A stretch of DNA of 64,000 nt, taken from CAVQBC01 sp963848415. Its GTDB lineage: Bacteria > Actinomycetota > Thermoleophilia > Solirubrobacterales > Solirubrobacteraceae. The translations under genes and the position numbers were made by a program. Shown here one piece after another: positions 37,490 to 46,608 of the stretch; positions within the stretch are counted from its first letter, which is position 1, and each line of letters begins with the position of its first letter. The notes beneath the pieces were generated by a model, which was not told where the DNA came from, ran no database searches, and was given only the letters and a program-made list of their open reading frames with translations. Location of the stretch: assembly GCA_963848415.1 (NCBI GenBank), contig CAWKDN010000001.1:124001-188000 (forward strand), written 5' to 3'.

Positions 37490-37718
37490 ATGATTGATCG
37501 TCGCCCGTGGCGACCAGCGCGATGCCCAGGCCGATCATCGGCCAGATCGGCCAGTAGTCCCCACGGTCGGTGGCAAGCCAGATGACGTTCACGAGGACCG
37601 TCACGAAAAGCGCACTGACGACGAGGTTGCGAAAGCCCTCCTTGGCCTTCAGGCGGTCGATCGCCGCCTCACGCTGCGGATCGCTCGCCCTTGAGGTCTC
37701 TTCGCCGGAGCCGGTCAT
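37164..37718 (-). CDS. 2TM-domain membrane protein, C-terminus doubtful
   Basis: Residues 1-75 are convincing: an acidic start, KAKEGFRNLVVSALFVTVLV (helix 1), IWLATDRGDYWPIWPMIGLG (helix 2), the layout of the 2TM domain family. After about residue 75 (VATGDD) the reading turns into Arg/Pro/Ala-rich text antisense to the crotonase and is probably not real, so the true end is likely near 37490-37500 after an indel or a truncation. The function of the family is unknown. Confidence 0.5.
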   Translation of the reverse strand: MTGSGEETSRASDPQREAAIDRLKAKEGFRNLVVSALFVTVLVNVIWLATDRGDYWPIWPMIGLGIALVATGDDQSSRPAASAARRRPPRRARRPRSEQASRRRAARVPARPRARPQAARRPAAWPSGPPAAAGPRDARPARARAAAPRRRRRPRSATRARAPPAPRSGRAAAPPPLPGPRRAA

Positions 37719-37739
37719 CGGCGCGAGTCTCTGCGGCGG

Positions 37740-38297
37740 TCACCGCCGTGAGTAGGCCTGGTCCGCCCGTCTCAGCCGGTAGAGGACGTGGCGGCGCAGC
37801 AGATCGCCGTGGGCCACGCGCGGATGGTCGAAGTCGTCGGCCGCCGCATGGGTCATCCCCAGGCGCTCCATCACGGCCCGCGAGCGCGTGTTGGCCGGCA
37901 CGGTGAACGACACGACCTCCTCGAGGCCGAGGGCGTCGAAGCCGAAGGCGGTCGCGGCGCGCGCGGCCTCGGTGGCGAAGCCGCGCCCCCACGCCTCGCG
38001 CGCCAGCCGCCAGCCCGTCTCGACCGCGGGCGTGAAGTGCGCCCTGAAGGACACCCGCTGGATCCCGGTGAAGCCGGCGAAGCGGCCGGTCGCGCGCTCC
38101 TCGATCGCCCACAGGCCGAAGCCGTCGCTCGCGAGCGCCGTCGCGAGCCGGTCGGCGAGCTCGTCGCTGGCCCGAGGCGCCAGCGACGCCGGGAAGTGGC
38201 GCATGACCTCAGGGTCGGCGTTGAGTGCCGCGAACGGAGCCTTGTCGCTCGCGCGCCAGCGGCGCAGCAGCAGGCGCTCGGTGGTCAGCTCGGGCAC
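37740..38297 (-). CDS. GNAT acetyltransferase (RimJ/RimL type)
   Basis: A 185-residue N-acetyltransferase starting LTTERLLLRRWRASDKAPFA. It has the acetyl-CoA loop LAREAWGRGFATEAARAATA (Q/RxxGxG/A) and FTVPANTRSRAVMERLGM, all typical of RimJ/RimL-like enzymes. The substrate is unknown. It follows the DUF6653 gene by 9 nt on the same strand. Confidence 0.9.
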   Translation of the reverse strand: MPELTTERLLLRRWRASDKAPFAALNADPEVMRHFPASLAPRASDELADRLATALASDGFGLWAIEERATGRFAGFTGIQRVSFRAHFTPAVETGWRLAREAWGRGFATEAARAATAFGFDALGLEEVVSFTVPANTRSRAVMERLGMTHAAADDFDHPRVAHGDLLRRHVLYRLRRADQAYSRR

Positions 38298-38306
38298 CGT
38301 GCCGGG

Positions 38307-38816
38307 TCAGTACTCCCAGCCCGCGACCTCGGCGTCGCGCGCCTTCATCTCGTCGAACAGCAGCACCATCCGGTCGATGTACCACAGCTTGCCGCCCTGC
38401 ACGATGAGCATGCCGCCGATGGTCGGAGAGACCTTCAGGGCGATCAGGCCGTAGACGAGCGGGATCATGCCGACCGCCTGGTAGGCGCTCGCCACGTTCG
38501 GCACGACGGACTGGAACTGCGGCGGGAGCTCGGACCGCTCGCGCTCCACCCAGACTCGCTCGCCGAAGACGCCCTTGGACGCCCAGTTGCGCGTGGATCG
38601 CGGCGGCTTGAAGAACAGCGGGTTGACGAACAGCCACACGGTCGACCCGGCGATCGGGACCAGCGACCGCGGGCCGAGCCACTTGCGGCTCCAGATCGAG
38701 CCCGCGAGCAGCGGCAGCACCGCGAAGCGGGTCCAGACGCTGGCGGGGTTCGCGTGGCGCATCCAGTTCTCGCCCTTGAGGCGGAACAGGCCGCTGATCT
38801 TCTCGCCCATCTGCAT
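38307..38816 (-). CDS. DUF6653-like membrane protein
   Basis: A 169-residue protein with three or four hydrophobic segments (FAVLPLLAGSIW, LVPIAGSTVWLFVNPLFF, AVGMIPLVYGLIAL, GGMLIVQGGKLWYIDRM). The conserved-looking HANPASVWTRF and FFKPPRSTRNWASKGVFGER suggest the DUF6653 family, which has no known function. A second ATG two codons in is equally possible. It is divergent from the YjdF-like gene. Confidence 0.7.
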   Translation of the reverse strand: MQMGEKISGLFRLKGENWMRHANPASVWTRFAVLPLLAGSIWSRKWLGPRSLVPIAGSTVWLFVNPLFFKPPRSTRNWASKGVFGERVWVERERSELPPQFQSVVPNVASAYQAVGMIPLVYGLIALKVSPTIGGMLIVQGGKLWYIDRMVLLFDEMKARDAEVAGWEY

Positions 38817-38915
38817 TGCGGCCCTCCTTGTGGGTCTGTCGTGGGGTACGGGTCTGGCACGGCGACGCTACCCCGGACGCGGCCGGCGACGCAACCGCCG
38901 CTGGCGCGCCGCCGC

Positions 38916-38945
38916 TTGCACTTGTCACCACGGCAGGCATAGGCT
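38916..38945 (+). promoter_or_regulatory. Promoter of the YjdF-like gene
   Basis: -35 TTGCAC (38916-38921), 18-nt spacer and -10 TAGGCT (38940-38945); ATG follows 10 nt later, giving an almost leaderless transcript. Confidence 0.5.
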
Positions 38946-38955
38946 GGCCACCCTC

Positions 38956-40398
38956 ATGGACCGCGTCGGCCGACCGCCGGGCGAGCGTCCGCCCGCACTC
39001 TGGCGCCGCGCGGTGGTGCGCCCCACGCCGGCGCCCACGAACCTGCCGAAGTGGCTGGTCGGGGACTGGAACCGCGTCGTCCGCGACCCGCTGGACCTGC
39101 TGCGGCTGGCGCCTTTGCTCGGCGCGATCGTGACCGCGGCCATCGGTGAGACGAGCCACACGCCGGAGCTCATCGGCGGCTTCCTGCTCGTGCTGGCGCC
39201 GCGCGTGCTCAACGTGCAGCGCCCGTTCGACCTCGTCTTCCAGCTCGGAATCAACCTGGCGATCTGGGGCAACGTGCTCGCGCTGTTCGACCACATCTAC
39301 GGCTACGACAAGCTCGTGCACTTCATCCTGCCGTGCGGCACGGCGATGCTGCTCTACATCACGCTCTGCCACCTGCGGATCGTGCCCGACCTCTCCGAGG
39401 ACGCCGGCTTGCACGACCGCGTGGCGATGGTGTTCGTGACGCTCGCGTTCGGCCTCAGCGTCGGCGGCGTCTTCGAGATGTGGGAGTGGTTCTCCAACCG
39501 CGCGTTCGGGACGGAGATGTTCGTCACCTACGGCGACTCGATCGGCGACCTGATCGACGACACGCTCGGCTCGCTGATGGCCGGCGCGATCCTGTTGTTC
39601 TGGACCGGGCGGGGCTGGGGAACCTGGCGCACCCCCGGCGCCGCCCTGCGCGGCGAGGAGCCGATGCCGACCGCCCCGCCGGACCGCGACAAGGACCTGC
39701 TCTCGCGCTTCGGCGATCGCCTGGCGCAGCTGCGGCCACCACGCGGGCACGCCCATGAGCAGGGGCAGCCGTACCCGCACGTGCCACGATGGCTGGCGGG
39801 CGACTGGGGGCCGGTCCTCCGGGACCCGGTCGACGTCATCCGTCTGTGCCTGCTCGCGGGCGTGCTGGTGGCAACGGTCCAGGGCGACTGGGAGCACGCC
39901 GCGCGCTTCCTGTTCGGCCTCGGGCTCGCGGTGCTCGTGCGCCTGGCCGAGGCGCCGCGGCCGTTCGACGCGCTCTTCGCGCTGGCGATGGCCTTCCAGG
40001 CGTGGGGTGCGTTCCTCGGCGCCTACGACACGATCGGCGGATACGAGGTCGCCGCGCGCGTGCTGTCCTCGCTGTCGATCGCGGTGCTGCTCTACCTACT
40101 GCTAGTCAGGTTCCGCGCCGTCCCCGACCTGTCCGGCAAGAGCGACATCCACGAGCGGACCGGGATCCTGCTGACCGCCACCTGCCTCGGGTTCGGCGTG
40201 GGGATGCTCTACGAGGTCGGGGCGTGGGTGTCCAACGGGCTCTTCGACGCCCGCTCGTACACCTTCGACGAGCTGGTCGGCCACATGGCGATCGACTTCG
40301 CGGCTTCGGCGGCCGGGGCGATGCTGCTCGTGCTGTGGGACCGGGCGGGCTGGGAGACGCGCCGCGTCCCGGCCTCGGTACTCACCGGACGCACGTAG
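38956..40398 (+). CDS. Duplicated YjdF/DUF2238-like membrane protein
   Basis: A 480-residue membrane protein consisting of two homologous halves. Half 1 (about 30-235) has the family residues HIYGYDKLVHFILPCG, FEMWEWFSNRAFGTE and GDSIGDLIDDTLGSLMAGA. Half 2 (about 265-470) repeats the layout (RWLAGDWGPVLRDPVDVIRL versus KWLVGDWNRVVRDPLDLLRL) but loses the polar residues: GGYEVAARVLSSL, YEVGAWVSNGLFD, FDELVGHMAIDFAASAAGA. So an internal duplication was followed by decay of the putative active residues in the second copy. ATG 38956 fits the -10 upstream. Function unknown. Confidence 0.82.
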   Translation: MDRVGRPPGERPPALWRRAVVRPTPAPTNLPKWLVGDWNRVVRDPLDLLRLAPLLGAIVTAAIGETSHTPELIGGFLLVLAPRVLNVQRPFDLVFQLGINLAIWGNVLALFDHIYGYDKLVHFILPCGTAMLLYITLCHLRIVPDLSEDAGLHDRVAMVFVTLAFGLSVGGVFEMWEWFSNRAFGTEMFVTYGDSIGDLIDDTLGSLMAGAILLFWTGRGWGTWRTPGAALRGEEPMPTAPPDRDKDLLSRFGDRLAQLRPPRGHAHEQGQPYPHVPRWLAGDWGPVLRDPVDVIRLCLLAGVLVATVQGDWEHAARFLFGLGLAVLVRLAEAPRPFDALFALAMAFQAWGAFLGAYDTIGGYEVAARVLSSLSIAVLLYLLLVRFRAVPDLSGKSDIHERTGILLTATCLGFGVGMLYEVGAWVSNGLFDARSYTFDELVGHMAIDFAASAAGAMLLVLWDRAGWETRRVPASVLTGRT

Positions 40399-41441
40399 AC
40401 CGGGTTGCTCACGAGCCAGAGCCGATCGCGCTCGTCGCCCGGCAGCCGGGCCTCCAGCCGGTAGCACCCGGCGGTATCGACCGTGTGCTCCAGGCGGTCG
40501 CCCTCGGCGTCGTGCACCGGAGCCCCGTCGCGCAGCAGCCGCAGCCGCGCCGGGCGCGGCGTCCTCGCCCGCAGCGTCCAGCGCCCGGGATCGACGCGCG
40601 CGCCCATCGGCGCGGCCGCGCCGTCCGCCTCCGCCCAGAAGCGGAATCCCGCGCCCGGGGCGAGCGCCTCGAACGACAGGTAGCAGCACCCCTCGGCGAG
40701 CGCCGCGTAGACCGCGGCGCGGTCGGCGGCCAGCTCGCCGGTCGGCGCGGACGCCAGCAGCACGTGCGTCTGGAGGATCCCGAAGTAGCGCGAATGGGGC
40801 ATCGGCGAGCGCACCCGCCCGCGCAGGCGGATCCCGTGCTGATGGGCGTCCAGCCCGCCGATGGCGGGGACGCGGCGGCGCAGGCAGAGCCGGTCCCAGA
40901 GCTCGAGGTGGCGGGCCGGCACGCCCACCAGGCTGCGCATCGGATCGCGCAGGAACGCGACCGCCTCCCACGGCGTGCGCCACGCCTCGGCCGAGTCGCT
41001 GGCCACGCTCCAGAGCTCGATGCCGCCGCACGGCGCGCCGCGCAGGTCCCAGCCGTGCGGCGGGGCGATCAGCTTCGACATCCGCGAGCCCGCGGAGAAC
41101 GGGTGCGCGGCGAAGTTCACGCCGCCGGCCGCGGTGGCCGCGGCGCAGATCTCCTGCTCGGTCCGCCCCGCGTGCGGGATCTCCTCGTCGAGCCCGAACA
41201 CGAGCAGGTGCCCCGCCTTGGGCGAGACCTCGTGGCCGGCGAGCAGGAGCACGCCGCCGCGCCAGCCCTCCTCGCCCTGCCGGCGGGCCTCGAGCGTGTC
41301 GTGGTCGGTCAGCAGCACGCAGTCCGCGCCGGCCCGGGCCGCCGTCTCGACGAGCTCGGCGACGGTGGCGGTGCCGTCCGAGTAGGTCGAGTGCACGTGC
41401 GCGACGCAGGCAAGGCCGTAGAGCCCGAGCGGATCGTCCAC
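40209..41441 (-). CDS. PHP-domain phosphoesterase-like protein
   Basis: A PHP metallohydrolase domain starting VAHVHSTYSDGTATVAELVE with LLTDHDT and VNFAAHPFSAG, giving the His/Asp ligands for a metal centre. A C-terminal beta-rich part (GARVDPGRWTLRARTP, LEARLPGDERDRLWLVSNP) follows. GTG 41441, 10 nt after the VTT gene stop, gives the natural start. After NPVYVR the frame runs antisense through the YjdF-like gene to 40209; with one extra C near 40389 removed it would stop at 40382 as NPVYVRR, which is more likely. The substrate is unknown. Confidence 0.78.
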   Translation of the reverse strand: MDDPLGLYGLACVAHVHSTYSDGTATVAELVETAARAGADCVLLTDHDTLEARRQGEEGWRGGVLLLAGHEVSPKAGHLLVFGLDEEIPHAGRTEQEICAAATAAGGVNFAAHPFSAGSRMSKLIAPPHGWDLRGAPCGGIELWSVASDSAEAWRTPWEAVAFLRDPMRSLVGVPARHLELWDRLCLRRRVPAIGGLDAHQHGIRLRGRVRSPMPHSRYFGILQTHVLLASAPTGELAADRAAVYAALAEGCCYLSFEALAPGAGFRFWAEADGAAAPMGARVDPGRWTLRARTPRPARLRLLRDGAPVHDAEGDRLEHTVDTAGCYRLEARLPGDERDRLWLVSNPVYVRPVSTEAGTRRVSQPARSHSTSSIAPAAEAAKSIAMWPTSSSKVYERASKSPLDTHAPTS

Positions 41442-41451
41442 CGGCCCGCGC

Positions 41452-42123
41452 TCAGGTCGCGGTGGAGAGCAGCGCCGAAGCGCGCCGGCGGCGCACGACG
41501 ACCGCCCCGGCGACGCTGAGCAGGACGAGCACGCCCACCGCCGCGGCCGCCGGCCACAGCGCTCGCTCGGCCGCCGCGCCACCGAGCAGGGTGTAGGCGA
41601 GCACGCGCGGAGCGCCGCCGATCAGGCTCCCGGCGACGAAGTGGCGCAACCGGATGCGCGTGAGCCCGGCGGCGTAGTTGAGGACCGTGGCCGGCGCACC
41701 CGGCGCCATGCGGGCGAGCGCGATCGTGCGCAGCGGCCGCCGCTCCACGAGGTCGCGCAGGCGCGTGAGGCGTGGCCCGGCGAGCGTGTCGGCCGGCCCG
41801 CGGCCGAGCCGGCGGGCGACGAGGAACGCCGCCATCGAGCCGAGCGTCGCGCCCGCGAGCGCGACGGGCACGCCGAGCGCGCCGCCCAGGAGCAGACCGG
41901 TGCCGGCGGCCAGGAGCGTGCCCGAGACCATCGCGGGCGTGAGCACCGTCCACGCGACGATCGCGGCGCCGGCGAGCAGCGGGACGGGCAGCGCGGCAAG
42001 CCGCGCCACCTCCGCCGGATCGTGCGGGAGGAACGCGATCGAGGCCCCGAACGCCGCGACCACGGCGAGCCCCAGCACCACCAGCTGGCCGGCGGCGCTG
42101 CGACGATGACTCGGGGCCGGCAT
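41452..42123 (-). CDS. VTT-domain (TVP38/DedA-like) membrane protein
   Basis: A 223-residue membrane protein with the VTT core: TLLAAGTGLLLGGALGVPVA, LGSMAAFLVARRLGR, and ARMAPGAPATVLNYAAGLTR (the family R-x-x-P-x-x-P-like loop and re-entrant region). Relatives act in lipid scrambling or envelope homeostasis. A TAGTGT -10-like element is 7 nt upstream. The PHP gene follows. Confidence 0.88.
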   Translation of the reverse strand: MPAPSHRRSAAGQLVVLGLAVVAAFGASIAFLPHDPAEVARLAALPVPLLAGAAIVAWTVLTPAMVSGTLLAAGTGLLLGGALGVPVALAGATLGSMAAFLVARRLGRGPADTLAGPRLTRLRDLVERRPLRTIALARMAPGAPATVLNYAAGLTRIRLRHFVAGSLIGGAPRVLAYTLLGGAAAERALWPAAAAVGVLVLLSVAGAVVVRRRRASALLSTAT

Positions 42124-42276
42124 CCCTCTGACACTAGCGGCAACACGCCAGCCCTCTATGAGGCATCTCCCCCGTCGAACGCCCGCCGGCTCGCCCTTGC
42201 GAGCCGGCGTCGCCGCCGGTTAGGGTCGCGCAAAGGCCGCAACCCGGGGCTGGTCGGAGGAGGTGCGGTGGCCAGG

Positions 42277-42543
42277 TCAAGATCGCAGTCGGGCGCTCGC
42301 GTGCACCGTCGCGCGGGCGAGCAGGTCGCCGAGCAGCGCCCCGGCGAGGACGTCGCCGGGACAGCGCACGCCGCCCGCCAGCGCGAGCAGGCCGCCCACC
42401 CCGATCCACAAGCGGGTGCAGCTGGCGGCGCCCGGCAGCGGGCGCATCGCGGAGCCGAGGGCGGGGACGTCGATGCGAGCGACGGCCGCGTAGAAAGCGG
42501 AGTCGGCGCGATCGGCGGCGGCGAGCCGGCGGCGCGGGTCCAC
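42277..42543 (-). pseudogene. PAP2-family phosphatase remnant with active site deleted
   Basis: 88 residues join the N-terminal part of a PAP2 phosphatase (ADSAFYAAVARIDVPALGSA, LWIGVGGLLALAGG) directly to its C-terminal end (CPGDVLAGALLGDLLARATV). The middle, which should hold the KxxxxxxRP and PSGH motifs and the first catalytic His, is absent, so it cannot be active. It is divergent by 14 bp from a lipid-kinase gene with which PAP2 domains are often paired in Actinobacteria, so the pair probably formed a lipid kinase/phosphatase unit. Confidence 0.65.
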
Positions 42544-42557
42544 GGGAGCCTGATCCT

Positions 42558-43877
42558 ATGACGCGCAGGCGCCTGATGGCGGTGGCCGCCCTCCTGCTCA
42601 CGCCGCTGGCGATCCTGTCCGCCGTGGCCTACGCGGCGGATGACCCCCAGCAGGCGTTCGGCGTGCTCCTCACGATGTCGCTCGCGGTGCTCGCCGCGGC
42701 CTTCGGCCTCGTGCGCCGCGGGATCGTCCGGATCCTCGCATTGGTGCTCGCCGCGCTGTTCGCGATCGGCGTCGTGGAAGAGCTCCTCGACCGCCGGGTC
42801 GTGGACCGGCTGATCATCCTGGGCATGCTCTGGCTCTCCGTATCGGCGGCGTGCGCGGCATTCACCTCCCGCGTGCCGCTGGGCAAGGCGGCCAGGCCAC
42901 GGCGGCCCGTCCTGTTCGTAAACCCGCGTTCGGGCGGCGGCAAGGCCGAGCGCGTGCACCTCTCCGACGAGGCGCGCACGCGCGGGATCGAGCCGGTCGA
43001 GCTCGGGCCGGAGGACGACCTCGAAGAGCTCGTGGCCCGGGCGGTGGACGATGGCGCCGACGCACTCGCGATGGCCGGCGGCGACGGGTCCCAGGCGATC
43101 GTCGCGGCCGTGGCGGCCGAGCGCGGGCTGCCCTACGCCTGCATCCCCTCCGGGACGCGCAATCACTTCGCGCTCGACCTCGGCGTCGATCGCGACGACG
43201 TCGTCGGCGCCCTCGACGCGTTCGTCGACGGCGGCGAGCGCGTGGTCGACCTCGCGCGGGTCAACGACCGCGTGTTCGTCAACAACGTCTCGCTCGGCCT
43301 GTACGCGACCGCCGTGCAACGGGACGGCTATCGCGGGGCGAAGGTCCGCACCCTGCTCGGCACGCTGCCCGACGTCATGGGGCCCTCGGGCCGCCCTCCC
43401 GACCTTCGCTGGACCGGCCCGGACGGCGTGCCGCACGTGTCGGGCATGGTGCTCATGATCTCCAACAACAGCTACCGGCTCGGCGCGGTGCTGGGCTCGG
43501 GTACCCGCCCCCGGATCGACGACGGCCGGCTGGGGATCGCCGTCGTGCAGTCGCGCAACGATCGCGGCTGGCGGCGGCTGCTCCCGCGGCGGCCATGGCG
43601 GGAATGGGCGACGCCCGAGTTCGAGGTCCAGTCGGCCGGCCGGGTCCCGGCCGGCATCGACGGCGAGGCGACCCTGCTCACGCCGCCGCTGCGCTTCCGT
43701 GTCCTGCCGGCGGTCCTGCGTGTGCGGATCGCCCCCGGGCATCCCGGTGCCTCCCCGTCGGCGAGCAGGCCGGACAACATCTGGCTCGGCTTCAGGACGC
43801 TGGTCTCGATCGCCGCCGGCCGGGCCGCCACGCCGAGCGGCGAGGCAAGCAGCGCGCGCCCGCTCGAGCACGCGTAA
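42558..43877 (+). CDS. Diacylglycerol/lipid kinase family protein with membrane N-terminus
   Basis: A 439-residue protein. Residues 1-105 form three or four membrane helices (LLLTPLAILSAVAYA, VLLTMSLAVLAAAFGLV, ILALVLAALFAIGVV). The soluble rest is a DAGK-type catalytic domain: VLFVNPRSGGGKAE, LAMAGGDGSQAIVAA (nucleotide-binding GGDGS), CIPSGTRNHFALDLG, and VNNVSLGLYATAV. It probably phosphorylates a lipid at the membrane. Its PAP2 neighbour is broken. The start is ATG 42558, with ATG 42576 as alternative. Confidence 0.9.
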   Translation: MTRRRLMAVAALLLTPLAILSAVAYAADDPQQAFGVLLTMSLAVLAAAFGLVRRGIVRILALVLAALFAIGVVEELLDRRVVDRLIILGMLWLSVSAACAAFTSRVPLGKAARPRRPVLFVNPRSGGGKAERVHLSDEARTRGIEPVELGPEDDLEELVARAVDDGADALAMAGGDGSQAIVAAVAAERGLPYACIPSGTRNHFALDLGVDRDDVVGALDAFVDGGERVVDLARVNDRVFVNNVSLGLYATAVQRDGYRGAKVRTLLGTLPDVMGPSGRPPDLRWTGPDGVPHVSGMVLMISNNSYRLGAVLGSGTRPRIDDGRLGIAVVQSRNDRGWRRLLPRRPWREWATPEFEVQSAGRVPAGIDGEATLLTPPLRFRVLPAVLRVRIAPGHPGASPSASRPDNIWLGFRTLVSIAAGRAATPSGEASSARPLEHA

Positions 43878-43907
43878 CGCCGGCTGATCCCGGCGAGACC
43901 ATGAGGC

Positions 43908-45024
43908 ATGGACTTCATCGCCACACTCGACACCGCGCGCGCGCCCGACCGCCTGCCGGAGCTGCTCGGCGCGGTGCGCGACCGCACGCTGCGCATGGTC
44001 GCGCACCTCTCCGACCGCGACCTCGAACGCCAGCTGGACCCGATCATGAGCCCGCTGGTGTGGGACCTCGGGCACATCGCCGCCTACGAGGACCTGTGGC
44101 TGGTCCACCGGCACGGCGGGCGGCCGCTGCTGCGCCCGGAGCTGGCCGACCTCTACGACGCGTTCGAGCCCGCGCGCCGTGCGCGGCGACCTCGCGCTGC
44201 TCGAGCGCCGGGCCGCCGTCGCCTACCTGGACGATGTCCGCGAGCGCACGCTCGAGGTGCTGGCGGAGCGCGGGCCCGATCGCGTGTTGCACGAGATGGT
44301 CGTCCGCCACGAGCTCCAGCACACCGAGACGATGCTGCAGGCGATGGCGCTCGGCGGTCTGCTGCCACCGCACATCACCGGCTCGCCTCCCGCGAGTGGA
44401 CCAGAGCATCTCGCCTTCGCCGTCGTTCCGGCGGGTGACGCGCTGCTCGGCGCGAACGGGCACGGCTTCGCCTACGACAACGAGCGCCCTCGTCATCGCG
44501 TGGCCGTCGGCGCCTTCGCGATCGCGCGGCTGCCGGTGACCAACGCCTCGTGGCGGTCGTTCGCCGAGGGCGGCGGCTACGAGCGGCGTGAGTGGTGGTC
44601 GGACGAGGGCTGGGCCTGGAAGCAGGAGTACGACATCACCGACCACCCGGACGCCGCAGCCGCGGCGCACGACGCAGCCGTGTGTCGCGTGTCGTGGTTC
44701 GAGGCCGACGCCTACGCGCGCGCCCACGGCGCGCGCCTGCCCACTGAGGCCGAGTGGGAGAAGGCGGCGACCTGGCAGGAGCAGCCACTCGACGGGCTGC
44801 ACGGGGTGTGGGAGTGGACGAGCAGCCGGTTCACCGGCTATCCGGGCTTCCAGGCGCACCCCTACCGGGAGTACTCCGAGGTGTTCTTCGACCGCGACTA
44901 CCGCGTCCTGCGCGGCGGCTCCTTCGCCACCCACCCGCGGGTGGCCGGGCCGACGGTGCGCAACTGGGACCGGCCGGAGCGGCGGCAGCTGTTCGCCGGC
45001 GTCCGGCTCGCCCGCGACGCGTGA
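43908..45024 (+). CDS. EgtB-like nonheme iron sulfoxide synthase (frameshifted)
   Basis: DinB_2 plus formylglycine-enzyme-like fold as in EgtB of ergothioneine synthesis. N-terminal iron ligand His in PLVWDLGHIAAYEDLWL; then, in the next frame, HELQHTETMLQAM with the two further His; then the FGE-like part LGANGHGFAYDNERPRHRV, LPTEAEWEKAATWQ, GVWEWTSSRFTGYPGF and LRGGSFATHPRVAGPTVRNW. A one-base insertion near 44178 (after FEPARR) splits the reading; repaired, it is about 371 residues. EgtD is not in the window, so product identity (ergothioneine or a relative) is inferred from the family. Confidence 0.87.
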
Positions 45025-45040
45025 ACGCGTCAGCGCCGCC

Positions 45041-45775
45041 TCAGGCGCCGGCGAGCCGCGCCGCCGCGAAGTTCACCGAGAACGCGCGGCACCAGATCAC
45101 GGCGGTGTCGTAGCGCCGCGTGTCCAGGCGCGCCGGCACGCGGTACTGCTGGTCGCCGCGATTGCCCTTCAGCGCGCCGAGATCCTCGACCTCGTCCACG
45201 TCATCGTCGGAGGTCGCGGAGCCCGTCACGAGGTGGACGCGCAGGTCGGGCCCGTTGTCGACCTTGAAGCCCGTGAGCGTGAGGCGCACGCCGCCGCGGG
45301 CAAGCCGGACCAGGGACGCCTGCCCCTCCACCGCATGCTCGCGCGGCCGGAACGGGCCGGCGCCGAGCAGGACGTTGCGCCGCCGCGGCCGCCGGTCGGC
45401 TCGGACCTCGTCGTCTTGGCCCAATGCAGCGCGGTCAATGTTCGCGGGTGCGGCCTCAGCGGTCACGACCTGTTCGTCGACCTCGCGGTCGACGAACATC
45501 GGCAGCGCGAGGACGACGGTGGCGGCCGCCGCGACGACCGTGTAGCCTGCGGCCATCGGGAGCAGGAGCCCGCGGCGCCGGCGCGCGGCGGCGAGCACCA
45601 CGACGGCGACGACGCCGAACCAGGCCGCCGTGAGGAGCATCGCGAGCGTCACCCCCGGCGCCACGCGGCCGAGCAGGAGGATCCCGGCCACGAGCCCGAG
45701 CACCGTCGCCACGGCGGCGAGGAGCTTGCCGGCCAGGCCGGCCCGTGGCGCCCAGTCGGAGTCTGAAGTCGTCAT
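45041..45775 (-). CDS. Membrane protein with DM13 domain
   Basis: A 244-residue protein with three N-terminal membrane segments (LLAAVATVLGLVAGILLLG, TLAMLLTAAWFGVVAVVVL, PMAAGYTVVAAAATVVLAL) and an extracellular DM13 domain at about residues 130-244. The domain shows GAGPFRPREHAVEGQASLVR, GFKVDNGPDLRVHLVTG, LGALKGNRGDQQYRVPA and AVIWCRAFSVNFAAARL with its conserved Cys. DM13 is thought to be an electron-transfer or copper-linked fold. It is convergent with egtB. Confidence 0.87.
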   Translation of the reverse strand: MTTSDSDWAPRAGLAGKLLAAVATVLGLVAGILLLGRVAPGVTLAMLLTAAWFGVVAVVVLAAARRRRGLLLPMAAGYTVVAAAATVVLALPMFVDREVDEQVVTAEAAPANIDRAALGQDDEVRADRRPRRRNVLLGAGPFRPREHAVEGQASLVRLARGGVRLTLTGFKVDNGPDLRVHLVTGSATSDDDVDEVEDLGALKGNRGDQQYRVPARLDTRRYDTAVIWCRAFSVNFAAARLAGA

Positions 45776-45860
45776 GGGCGCTCTGTCCTCCGGACCCCCA
45801 CCGCGTTACAGCGAAGCCGCCGGCGCGGTAACGATTCGCCGCCGGCACGGACCGTGTCCC

Positions 45861-46514
45861 GTGCCGTCCTTCGGTGGCCTGCTGGTGGTCGTCGCGATCG
45901 CCTTCGCCGCACCCTTCGTGCTCGGGCTCTTCCCGCGCGTGCGCCTGCCTTCGGTGGTGATCGAGATCGTCGCGGGGATCGTCGCCGGGCCGTCGGTGCT
46001 GGGGCTCGTCGAGGCCGACACCACGATCGCGGTCATCTCGGTCGTCGGCCTCGGCTTCCTGCTGTTCCTCGGAGGGTTGGAGGTCGACCTCGCGCGGTTG
46101 CGCGGGACGCTGCTGCGCACCAGCGCCGTCGGTTACGCGTGCTCGCTCGCCCTCGCGGTGGGCGTGGCGTTCGCGCTGAGCGCCGGCGGCCTGGTCGACA
46201 CCCCGCTGCTTGTCGCCATCACCCTCGGGTCGACGTCGCTCGGCGTCCTGATCCCTGTGCTCAAGGACGCCGGCGAGATCGACTCGGACCTGGGCCGGCT
46301 GGTGGTCGCCGCCGGCTCGATCGCCGACTTCGGCGCGATCATTGTGCTCTCGAACTTCTTCTCCGGCGAGGGTGGCGCCGGCGCGACGCTGTTGCTCGTC
46401 GGATCGCTGCTCCTGCTGGGGGTGGTCGTGCTGGCGGTCGTGAGCGGCGCCGAGCGGTCGACGCGCATCCGCGCCGATCTGCTGCGCCTTCAGGACACCA
46501 CGGCGCAGATCCGT
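45861..46514 (+). pseudogene. Cation:proton antiporter (CPA2) remnant, C-terminus missing
   Basis: From GTG 45861 the translation is a good Kef/NapA-type antiporter: LPSVVIEIVAGIVAGPSVLG, VVGLGFLLFLGGLEVDLARL, TLGSTSLGVLIPVLKDAGEI, and LLRLQDTTAQIR (about residue 218). The remaining half, with the other helices and any RCK domain, is replaced by unrelated Ala/Arg/Pro text although the frame stays open to 47015 antisense to the GFA gene. Only about seven helices remain, so it should not transport. The break is sharp near 46515, as in other truncated genes of this window. Confidence 0.65.
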
Positions 46515-46608
46515 GCTCTTGCCGGCGACGAGCCTCGCGCTCCTGGCCAGGCGACGGGCCGGGTGAAGAGCGACGCCAGCCCGCCGACTCCGACGGCGCC
46601 GTGCCGTT

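Noticed and set aside
42156..44114. Long minus-strand frame across the lipid kinase gene
   Set aside because: Low-complexity Arg/His/Asp text antisense to a gene with the GGDGS kinase motif.
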